A DNA stretch of 47,101 nucleotides from Alphaproteobacteria bacterium. Its GTDB lineage: Bacteria; Pseudomonadota; Alphaproteobacteria; Rhodobacterales; Rhodobacteraceae. This document shows, in pieces, positions 41,157 through 47,101 of the stretch (the first letter of the stretch is position 1; every line of letters begins with the position of its first letter). The position numbers and the translations under genes were made by a program. The stretch covers positions 1 through 47,101 of the forward strand of contig JAJRUE010000054.1 of the NCBI GenBank assembly GCA_024277955.1. The letters run 5' to 3'. The notes under the pieces are model-generated. The model was not told where the DNA came from. It did not search any database and worked only from the letters and a program-made list of their open reading frames with translations.

Positions 41157-42248
41157 ATGTCTGCTGCCGCCGAACATCCCCTGGAAGAACCGCTGGACGA
41201 CGCCCGCCGCCGGGTCCGCCCGCAGGCCGGCCCGGCCGGGCAGGCGCGTGATCCCTTCACCGGTTATTTCGTGTCGGTCGCGATCGCGCTTTTGATCAGC
41301 GGCTGGCTGGGCGGGCTCATGCGCGACCAGCTGTCGGCGCTTCTGGCCAGCCCGATGGCCCCGGCCTGGCGGGTCAATTTCGGCGCCGGCATTTTCCTCG
41401 GAATTTCCTTTGCCAACCCGGTCGGCGTCGCTGCGGTCGGGCTTTCGGCGCGCCGCGCGGCGCTGCGCTTCTCGATCGGTTTCGTGGTCGGGCTGCTGAC
41501 CCAGGTCGCGCTGTTCACCCCGATCGCCGGGGCCCAGATGTCGACCTACCTGTTCCTGCTGCTGGCGGCGATGGTGGTGCCGCTGGTGGTGACCACCGAC
41601 TGGGTGCGCCGCCACATGGCGCGCCGCGGGGCCGAACCGGGCAAGGCTGCGCGCAATTGGGTGTCGCGCCTGCTGGGGCTGCCGGACCAGGTGCTGTTCA
41701 TCGTGCTGATGGGCCTGTCCTTTGCGGCCTTCATGGGGCTGGCGCAGGGGCTGGCGCAGGTGTCGCTTGGGCTTGGAGCGATCCTGGTGGCGGTCAGCGC
41801 CACGGTCGCCGCCACCGGAACCGGCCAGCCGGATCGCCGCCCGGTGATGGCGCAGGAACTGCAGGTCTGGTTCGAGCTGGACGCCCAGGACGATCCCGAG
41901 CCCCAGCCGGTGCCGCTGGGCGAACGGGCGCGCGACTTCGCCGCCCGGCTGCTGCCCGGCGCGGTGCTGTTTGGCGGCGTGGTGCGCCTGTCGGTCGAAG
42001 CGCTCCGGCTGGCCTATCCGGCGCTTGCCTCGGAACTGGCGGTGCAGGCCTCGCCGGTCAAGGCGGCGGCGGTGATCGGCGCCAGCGGCCTGGGTTTCGT
42101 GTTTTTCGGGATGCTGGCGGCGCTGGGGTTTGCGCTGATGATCCTGCGTCTTCTGGCGCGGTATTGCCGCTGGTCACCGGCGCGGCTGCACGAGGCCAAC
42201 CAGGCGCTGGTGCGGCTGATGTATCTGCGCCCGATGAACCGCGGCTGA
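41157..42248 (+). CDS. Uncharacterised polytopic membrane protein
   Basis: 363 residues with about seven hydrophobic helices. Examples are FVSVAIALLISGWLGGL (~38-54), FGAGIFLGISFANPVGVAAV, FSIGFVVGLLTQVALF, YLFLLLAAMVVPLVV, VLFIVLMGLSFAAFMGLA and a C-terminal GLGFVFFGMLAALGFALMIL. A hydrophilic segment around 230-260 (LDAQDDPEPQPVPLGERARD) separates two helix groups. I recognise no named family or catalytic motif. It is isolated between the rpsI terminator and a convergent TetR gene. Confidence 0.75.
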   Translation: MSAAAEHPLEEPLDDARRRVRPQAGPAGQARDPFTGYFVSVAIALLISGWLGGLMRDQLSALLASPMAPAWRVNFGAGIFLGISFANPVGVAAVGLSARRAALRFSIGFVVGLLTQVALFTPIAGAQMSTYLFLLLAAMVVPLVVTTDWVRRHMARRGAEPGKAARNWVSRLLGLPDQVLFIVLMGLSFAAFMGLAQGLAQVSLGLGAILVAVSATVAATGTGQPDRRPVMAQELQVWFELDAQDDPEPQPVPLGERARDFAARLLPGAVLFGGVVRLSVEALRLAYPALASELAVQASPVKAAAVIGASGLGFVFFGMLAALGFALMILRLLARYCRWSPARLHEANQALVRLMYLRPMNRG

Positions 42249-42276
42249 GACCGCGCCGCCGGGCCGCAAGGCCCGG

Positions 42277-42299
42277 CAAATGATTTTCAAAATCATTTG
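42277..42299. terminator. 23 bp palindrome between convergent genes
   Basis: 11 bp arms CAAATGATTTT / AAAATCATTTG around a single C. It lies between the end of the membrane protein gene and the TetR gene and overlaps the TetR stop codon. It resembles in size and TTxCAA-type centre the palindromes at 321-366 and 47017-47063. Bidirectional termination is likely. Confidence 0.5.
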
Positions 42300-42910
42300 T
42301 CCGGCGGCACCAGCCCCAATCCGCGCAGATAGATGCCGATACCGGTTTCCAGCAGGTCTTCGGGCGGAAACGGCGATTTGGTGCCGGGGGAGGCGCGCGC
42401 GAACAGCTCGACCACCCCGTGACACATCGCCCAGATATGGGCCGAAACCATCTGCGCGGGGGGGCGTTTTTCCGGCGCGATATGCTTGGACAGATCGACC
42501 GAGGCGCGTTCCAGCACCCCCAGCGCCCGGGTCGCCACCAGCGCCAGTTCCGGCTTTGCGTTGATCGAAATGCCGCTTTCGAACATCGCCACATAATGCC
42601 CCGGATACTTGCGCGCAAAGGCCAGATAGGCGCGGCCCGTGGCCTCGAACGACGCCAACGCCGAGGGCTGGCCCTTGGCAAAGGCGTATTCCATCAGGTC
42701 GGCGAAGATCTCGTAGCCCTGCAGCGCCGCTTCGCTGATCAGGTCTTCGCGGCCCTGGAAATGCCGGTAGACCGCCGCCGGGGTGACGCCCGCGGCCTTG
42801 GCGGCCTCGGACAGGGTAAAGCCTGTGGGGCCCTTGGTCTCGATCAGCTCGAGCGCCGCATCCACCAGCGCCTGGCGCAGGTTGCCGTGATGATAGCCGC
42901 GCTTAGCCAT
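42293..42910 (-). CDS. TetR/AcrR family transcriptional regulator
   Basis: 205 residues. N-terminal HTH: HHGNLRQALVDAALELIETK, FTLSEAAKAAGVTPAAVYRHF (recognition helix) and EDLISEAALQGYE. The C-terminal helical ligand domain contains ARKYPGHYVAMFESGI and a WHG-like CHGVVELFARA segment, placing it in the TetR_C_25/WHG-type group. The start overlaps the ppk2 end by 8 nt, so it is cotranscribed after ppk2. Control of ppk2 or of itself is plausible but not shown. Confidence 0.88.
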   Translation of the reverse strand: MAKRGYHHGNLRQALVDAALELIETKGPTGFTLSEAAKAAGVTPAAVYRHFQGREDLISEAALQGYEIFADLMEYAFAKGQPSALASFEATGRAYLAFARKYPGHYVAMFESGISINAKPELALVATRALGVLERASVDLSKHIAPEKRPPAQMVSAHIWAMCHGVVELFARASPGTKSPFPPEDLLETGIGIYLRGLGLVPPDK

Positions 42911-43844
42911 TCCACAGATCCGGTCCGGCGCAGATGCTGGCGTCCGGCGGCGCGGCGGCATTGCCGTTCTTGCCGGCGTAGTTGATCCCGTGCAGCACCG
43001 TCTGGATGGCGGCGATCCGGGCGCGATACTTGTCGTCGGCGCGCACCACCCACCAGGGCGCATGCGGGCTGTGGCTGCGCGCGAAGGTTTCGCGGATCGC
43101 CTGGGTGTAGGCATCCCATTTTTTCAGCCCCTCGACATCGATCCAGCTGAGCTTCCACTGTTTCAGCGGGTCGCGTTCGCGGGCCAGGAACCGGCGCAGC
43201 TGTTCGGCCCGGCCGACGTTCAGCCAGATCTTCACAAAGTGAAAGCCCTCGTCGATCAGCATTTTCTCGAAGGCCGGCAACTGGTCGAAAAACCGGGCAC
43301 GCTGGTCGTCGGTGCAAAATCCGAAGACCTTTTCCACCACGCCGCGATTGTACCACGACCGGTCGAACAGCACGATTTCGCCCGCCGTGGGCAGATGGTC
43401 GATGTAGCGCTGGAAATACCACTGCCCCTGTTCGCGTTCGCTGGGTTTCGAGAGCGCCACCACGCGGGCCACCCGCGGGTTCAGGTTTTCGCGAAACCGC
43501 TTGATGGTGCCGCCCTTGCCGGCGGCGTCGCGCCCCTCGAAGACCACCACCACCCGCTTGCCGGTCGCCTTCACATCCGCCTGCAGGCGCACAAGTTCGC
43601 GCTGCAGCGCGGCCATGGTCGTCTCGTAGGCCGATTTGGACATGCGTTTCGCATAAGCGTAGTCGGGCGACAGGATGTCCTTCTTGCCGGCCCCGGCAAT
43701 CGCGGCGCGGATCTCTTCCGGTGCCTGGTCGCGGTAGAATGCGCTGATCGCGCCGTCAAAGGGCAGGGGCTGCGGTTCCGGTTGCGGTTCGGTCTGCGGT
43801 TCTGTCTGCGGCGCGGGTTGCGGCTCGGTCGTGGGCGGGGTCAT
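42903..43844 (-). CDS. ppk2: Polyphosphate kinase 2
   Basis: 313 residues from ATG 43844, preceded by AAGGAG. PPK2 class I motifs: Walker A VVVFEGRDAAGKGGTIKRF, Walker B VLFDRSWYNRGVVEKVFGF, lid arginines in KPSEREQGQWYFQRYIDHLP, and KQWKLSWIDVEGLKKWDAY. It transfers phosphate between polyphosphate and nucleoside diphosphates or triphosphates. A ~28-residue N-terminal tail of repeated Gln/Pro/Glu/Thr (TEPQPAPQTEPQTEPQPEPQ) precedes the domain. It is followed by, and overlaps, a TetR regulator. Confidence 0.94.
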   Translation of the reverse strand: MTPPTTEPQPAPQTEPQTEPQPEPQPLPFDGAISAFYRDQAPEEIRAAIAGAGKKDILSPDYAYAKRMSKSAYETTMAALQRELVRLQADVKATGKRVVVVFEGRDAAGKGGTIKRFRENLNPRVARVVALSKPSEREQGQWYFQRYIDHLPTAGEIVLFDRSWYNRGVVEKVFGFCTDDQRARFFDQLPAFEKMLIDEGFHFVKIWLNVGRAEQLRRFLARERDPLKQWKLSWIDVEGLKKWDAYTQAIRETFARSHSPHAPWWVVRADDKYRARIAAIQTVLHGINYAGKNGNAAAPPDASICAGPDLWNG

Positions 43845-44001
43845 GGGGGCTCCTTCGACAAGTCCCTGTTCAGTATGGCGATTTTGCCGATGCGCGCAAT
43901 CGGGCAGCTTGCCCCGGCGCGGCGCGCGCGATCCGGGCGGGATCACGGCCCGATCAGCGGGGCCGTCAGCAGGGTCGCCCACGGTGGCGCTGCCGGCAAG
44001 G

Positions 44002-44928
44002 TCAGCCGGGCGTTTCCCCGATCCGGCTGCGCTCGAACGGGGTGGTCTGGTAGATCTCGTTGATCCAGTTGCCATAAAGCAGATGCGCATGGCTGCGCCA
44101 GCGGTTCAGAGGCGGCTTCGACGGGTCGTCATCGGGGTAGTAGTTGCGCGGCACGTTGATGGCGTTGCCGGCGGCGACGTCGCGGTCGTATTCCTCTTTC
44201 AGCGTGTGGTTGTCGTATTCGAAATGGTTGAAGATATAGAGCGACCGATGCGCCGGATCTTCGACCAGACAGGGGCCGACCTCGTCCGAGCCCAGAAGCG
44301 TCTGCAGCCCCGGCGCGGCGTCGATCTCGTCCTGGCGCATTTCGGTCCAGCGGCTGACGGGAATCACGAAGTCGTCGGAAAAGCCCCGCAGGAACGGCGA
44401 GCTGGGCGCAAGGTTGTCGTGCCGGAAACAGCCAAAGGCCTTGTGGTCCAGCATGTGCTTGTCGATGCCGTGGAAGTGGTTGATCATCGCCATGCCGCCC
44501 CAGCACACGCCAAAGGTGGAATGCACGTTGGTCTGGGTCCAGTCCATCACCTCGCGCAGCTCGTCCCAATAGGTGACCTCTTCGAAGGGCAGGTGTTCGA
44601 TCGGCGCGCCGGTGATGATCAGCCCGTCGAATTTCTCCTGCTTGACCGCCTGGAAGGGGCGGTAGAATTCGGCCATGTGTTCGGCGGCGGTGTTCCTGGT
44701 CTTGTGTTCGCTCATCCGGATCAGGTGCAGGTTGATCTGCAGCGGGGTCGCGCCGATCAGCCGGGCAAACTGGTTTTCGGTCTGGATCTTTTTCGGCATC
44801 AGGTTCAGCAGCCCGATATGCAGCGGGCGGATGTCCTGACGCGCGGCCTGGGCCTCGGACATCACCATCACGCCTTCGCTTTTCAGCACGTCGAAGGCGG
44901 GCAGATCCTTGGGAAGGGTGATGGGCAT
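44002..44928 (-). CDS. metA: Homoserine O-acyltransferase MetA, predicted acetyltransferase
   Basis: 308 residues. It activates homoserine for methionine synthesis. Motifs: LHIGLLNLMPKKIQTENQFA, the nucleophile Cys142 in TFGVCWGGMA, and catalytic His/Glu in IFNHFEYDN. In TGAPIEHLPFEEVTYW the residue aligning with E. coli Gly111 is Glu111. In studied MetA proteins Glu there goes with acetyl-CoA and Gly with succinyl-CoA, so I predict O-acetylhomoserine as product. No SAM riboswitch was recognised in the leader. Confidence 0.93.
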   Translation of the reverse strand: MPITLPKDLPAFDVLKSEGVMVMSEAQAARQDIRPLHIGLLNLMPKKIQTENQFARLIGATPLQINLHLIRMSEHKTRNTAAEHMAEFYRPFQAVKQEKFDGLIITGAPIEHLPFEEVTYWDELREVMDWTQTNVHSTFGVCWGGMAMINHFHGIDKHMLDHKAFGCFRHDNLAPSSPFLRGFSDDFVIPVSRWTEMRQDEIDAAPGLQTLLGSDEVGPCLVEDPAHRSLYIFNHFEYDNHTLKEEYDRDVAAGNAINVPRNYYPDDDPSKPPLNRWRSHAHLLYGNWINEIYQTTPFERSRIGETPG

Positions 44929-44939
44929 GATGAACTCTT

Positions 44940-44988
44940 GGGCTGTGGCTGTTGTTGCGGCTGTGGCGGGCTGTGGCAGGGCTGTGTG
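44940..44988 (-). repeat. Short CCACAGCC repeats in the metA leader
   Basis: Plus strand shows repeated GGCTGTGGC / GGCTGTTG / GGCTGTGG / GGGCTGTG units just upstream of metA, i.e. CACAGCC iterated on the coding strand. They lie within the 20-60 bases before the start codon and could affect leader structure or slip in copy number. The metA promoter is not identified. Confidence 0.5.
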
Positions 44989-45020
44989 AGGTTCGCAGAT
45001 AGGCGCGGATCAGGCGGTTC

Positions 45021-45980
45021 TCAAGGGTCCGCCGGGTCGTGGGCAGCCTGGTCCGGGGCGGCGGGTTCCGGGGTGGCCGGGTCCACCTGCCGCCCGGCGG
45101 GTCGCCCGGTGTGGCGTGCGTCGAGCGCGCGCGCGACCATTTCGGTAAAGTCCTGCGGGTCGCGCAGCTTGCCGATATCTTCGGCGCTGACCGTCACGCC
45201 CCAGTTGCGCGCCATCGCCGCATAGATCGGCTGGCGATGCGCCAGCGCGCGCGCATAGGCGTAACGCACGAAGGTATCAGGATCAACGTCGTCGGCTTGC
45301 AGGTTGTTTTCGCTCAGATATTCGCTCCAGACCCGGTCGAGGAACTCGGCCTGATAGCACATCGGCTTGGGGGCTTCGTCAAACCGGCGCACCAGGTGCT
45401 GGGCATGGGCTTCGTCGCCCTTGATCCAGACCATCAGCAGGTTTTGCGACAGCGACCGCAGCACCGGATCGTCGGGGTCGTCGGGGTTCACCACCTCGCA
45501 GATCGACCCGCCGCTGTCGCAGACGAAATGGTCGTAGCCGTAAAGGTCGTGGGCGCGGTCGATGAAATGCACGGTGTCCAGCAGGGCCGAAACCTCGGCC
45601 CGGTGGTGCAACTCCTGGCGGCGGCGGTATTCCTCGATCGGCAGCCCGCCGCGCGCCGCGTCCCCGGGCTTGCCCAGAAAGGTGGACAGCGGTGCCAGGT
45701 TTTCAAAGCTGAGGTTCGAGGCGATGCGCACCGAATCCGACTTGATCAGGTCGCGCAGGAACGGGTTTTTCATCGCCTCGCGCTTGAGGTTGTCATCGAT
45801 GTGTTCGCCCAGATAGCGGGTGCCGATCCGGTAATCGATCGAGTAGTGAAACCAGTCGCCCGAGCGCCGCAGCATGTTGGAAACATGGGTTTTTCCAAGG
45901 CCGGACATGCCGAACAGCAACACCCGCCGGTGCGCGTCCTCGCGCCATTGTCGTGCCGAATTGTAGATCATCGCCGTCAT
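45021..45980 (-). CDS. Uncharacterised P-loop ATPase/kinase-like protein
   Basis: 319 residues. A Walker A motif, VLLFGMSGLGKTHVSNMLR, lies at about 20-38. This is followed by WFHYSIDYRIGTRYLG, resembling the nucleoside/shikimate kinase layout. Further segments are YGYDHFVCDSGGSICEVVNP and LLMVWIKGDEAHAQHLVRRF. I do not recognise a named family. The C-terminal ~40 residues are Pro/Ala/Asp-rich. An alternative start MIYNSARQW lies three codons downstream. It is 92 bp upstream of metA on the same strand and might be cotranscribed. Confidence 0.75.
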   Translation of the reverse strand: MTAMIYNSARQWREDAHRRVLLFGMSGLGKTHVSNMLRRSGDWFHYSIDYRIGTRYLGEHIDDNLKREAMKNPFLRDLIKSDSVRIASNLSFENLAPLSTFLGKPGDAARGGLPIEEYRRRQELHHRAEVSALLDTVHFIDRAHDLYGYDHFVCDSGGSICEVVNPDDPDDPVLRSLSQNLLMVWIKGDEAHAQHLVRRFDEAPKPMCYQAEFLDRVWSEYLSENNLQADDVDPDTFVRYAYARALAHRQPIYAAMARNWGVTVSAEDIGKLRDPQDFTEMVARALDARHTGRPAGRQVDPATPEPAAPDQAAHDPADP

Positions 45981-46108
45981 GGTAGCCGCTTTTTTCGCGC
46001 GTGTTCGGCCACAGGTTTACAGCTTGGTGCGCAAATGCCAAGTTCGACCGTCGTGCAAATCGTCACGGCCCGGGGGTTTGCGCGCGCGGGCCCGTCCCCG
46101 GCGCCGGC

Positions 46109-46969
46109 TCAGCGGCGGCGCGATTCGACCAGGATGTTCATGTAATTCGCCGCGAAAATGATCGCCGCCCCGGCAAACACCAGCCCGTCCAGCTTTTCGC
46201 CGAACAGGATCATGCCGGTCACCGCGATGATCGGCAGGCGCAGGAAATCCACCGGCACCACCACCGCCGCCGGGGCCAGCGCCAGCGCCTTGGTCAGGCA
46301 GAAATGCGCCACCAGCCCGCCGACGGCGATCAGCACGAGCCAGGGAAAGCTTTGCGCGGCGGGCCAGGCGATATCCAGGTCATAGCCCGCCCCGATCAGC
46401 GCGAAGACGCTTTGCATCGCGGTCAGCCAGAACAGGATGTTGGTAATGCTGACCGAGCGCGTCAGCAGCCGCGTGAACACCGCCGAGCCGGCAAAGCCGA
46501 TCGCCGCGAGGCCGGCGGAAATCACCCCGATGCCAAGCTCGCCCGTCCAGGGGCGGGTGATCAGCAGGATGCCGGAAAACCCCAGCGCCGCGGCCAGTAT
46601 CCGCACCCCGGTCAGCCGTTCGCCCAGCACCAGCACCGCCATGAACAACGCCCAGATCGGCGATGAGAATTCGAGCGCGAAAACCTGCGCCAGCGGGATC
46701 ACGGCGATGGCGAAATACCAGAAGTTCTGGCCGGCGAAATGGAACAGGTTGCGCGCCAGATGCACCGACAGAGACCGGGTGTCGATCTGCCCCAGGGTGC
46801 CGGCGGCGCGTCCCGCGGCCAGCACGATCGCAACCCCCATCACCGACCGGTAGAGCATGATCTCGAAGGTATCGAGATCGCTTGCCAGGTAGCGCCCGGC
46901 CACCGCCAGCGAGGTAAAGGACACGATCGCGCCAATCATCCAGATCGCGGCCCGCACCATCGGCGTCAT
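46109..46969 (-). CDS. EamA/DMT family transporter
   Basis: 286 residues with ten predicted helices in two EamA repeats, each about 140 residues. The first opens MVRAAIWMIGAIVSFTSLAVAGRYL; the second contains IGVISAGLAAIGFAGSAVFT and ends in AVVVPVDFLRLPIIAVTGMILFGEKL, the conserved helix 9-10 stretch. It probably exports a metabolite; RhaT- and YdcZ-like relatives vary in substrate. It ends 128 bp upstream of the ATPase gene. Confidence 0.88.
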   Translation of the reverse strand: MTPMVRAAIWMIGAIVSFTSLAVAGRYLASDLDTFEIMLYRSVMGVAIVLAAGRAAGTLGQIDTRSLSVHLARNLFHFAGQNFWYFAIAVIPLAQVFALEFSSPIWALFMAVLVLGERLTGVRILAAALGFSGILLITRPWTGELGIGVISAGLAAIGFAGSAVFTRLLTRSVSITNILFWLTAMQSVFALIGAGYDLDIAWPAAQSFPWLVLIAVGGLVAHFCLTKALALAPAAVVVPVDFLRLPIIAVTGMILFGEKLDGLVFAGAAIIFAANYMNILVESRRR

Positions 46970-47016
46970 CGGCTGATTTCCTCGATCCGGTAGTTGCGCA
47001 CCAGCCCTGCCGGGCG

Positions 47017-47063
47017 CCGAAATCCTTCAAGGATTTCGGGCCGTTTTCCTTGAAAGAAAACGG
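47017..47063. terminator. Two adjacent 23 bp palindromes upstream of the EamA gene
   Basis: 47017-47039 has perfect 11 bp arms around a single C (CCGAAATCCTT / AAGGATTTCGG). 47041-47063 has 11 bp arms with one mismatch (CCGTTTTC / GAAAACGG). They lie immediately after guaA in its direction of transcription and before the EamA gene, matching a terminator position. The paired arrangement repeats that at 321-366. Confidence 0.5.
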
Positions 47064-47078
47064 TGCCTGCGCCCCCGG

Positions 47079-47101
47079 TCATTCCCACTCGATCGTCCCC
47101 G
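47079..47101 (-). CDS. guaA: GMP synthase, last codons (partial)
   Basis: The frame reads GTIEWE and stop, which is the conserved C-terminus of GuaA (PPGTIEWE or close variants). Only six residues are inside the window, so this is a short-signature call. GuaA aminates XMP to GMP with glutamine. Confidence 0.55.

Noticed and set aside
44929..45020. SAM-II riboswitch before metA
   Set aside because: Conserved SAM-II elements were not found; only CACAGCC repeats are present.

Overview
This 47.1 kb window reads as an ordinary chromosomal segment of a high-GC alphaproteobacterium of the Rhodobacteraceae / Roseobacter group. The grounds are gene content and order. The block yceD-rpmF-plsX-fabH-ihfA-merR is typical of that family. 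The dCTP deaminase is the long alphaproteobacterial form. Ribosomal protein S9 has an N-terminal extension. Dispersed GC-rich palindromic repeats sit between most transcription units. I see no prophage, integrase, transposase, CRISPR array or secretion cluster.

Layout: (1) 1-7.6 kb: 3' end of proA, a convergent dcd, tRNA-Pro(GGG), then the leftward fatty-acid/phospholipid/ribosome block (yceD, rpmF, plsX, fabH, ihfA, merR), rightward bamE and leftward msrB. (2) 7.7-16.8 kb: an OlsB-type ornithine-lipid acyltransferase and an ABC-F ATPase going right. Leftward come an MttB-family methyltransferase, a TPM-domain protein with its upstream PLP decarboxylase, an internally deleted ICL/PEP-mutase-family gene behind a PLP aminotransferase, and a tiny lipoprotein. 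(3) 16.9-22.9 kb: soxR divergent from a VOC-fold protein across a textbook SoxR box, then cysS, cimA, a SAM methyltransferase and an NDUFAF6-like squalene/phytoene-synthase-fold protein. (4) 22.9-31.4 kb: a 660 bp gene-poor stretch, an MFS exporter, a cobalamin locus (cobA-cobB leftward, cbiD and cobK rightward) extended by coupled DNA glycosylase and esterase genes, and an HNH endonuclease. (5) 31.5-39.5 kb: arginase and ornithine cyclodeaminase (arginine to ornithine to proline) divergent from an Lrp-type regulator, ctaA, an M32 carboxypeptidase, an MFS pseudogene, a DUF1801 protein, an enoyl-CoA hydratase and a PaaI-type thioesterase. (6) 39.5-47.1 kb: rplM-rpsI with a clear terminator, an unknown membrane protein, PPK2 overlapping a TetR regulator, metA, an unknown P-loop ATPase, an EamA transporter and the last codons of guaA.

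What stands out is gene erosion and intergenic structure, not a new system. Three genes appear damaged: an in-frame internal deletion near 14.8 kb, a C-terminal amber stop at 22.87 kb, and a deleted and frameshifted MFS gene at 37.0 kb. Several families of short repeats occupy the gaps. One has about 30 bp imperfect terminal inverted repeats and occurs three times (121-275, 6931-7116, 23379-23533). A hairpin that would bury the ribosome binding site of the aminotransferase at 16.38 kb is a candidate regulatory RNA. All functions are assigned from motif recognition by eye; no database search was possible.
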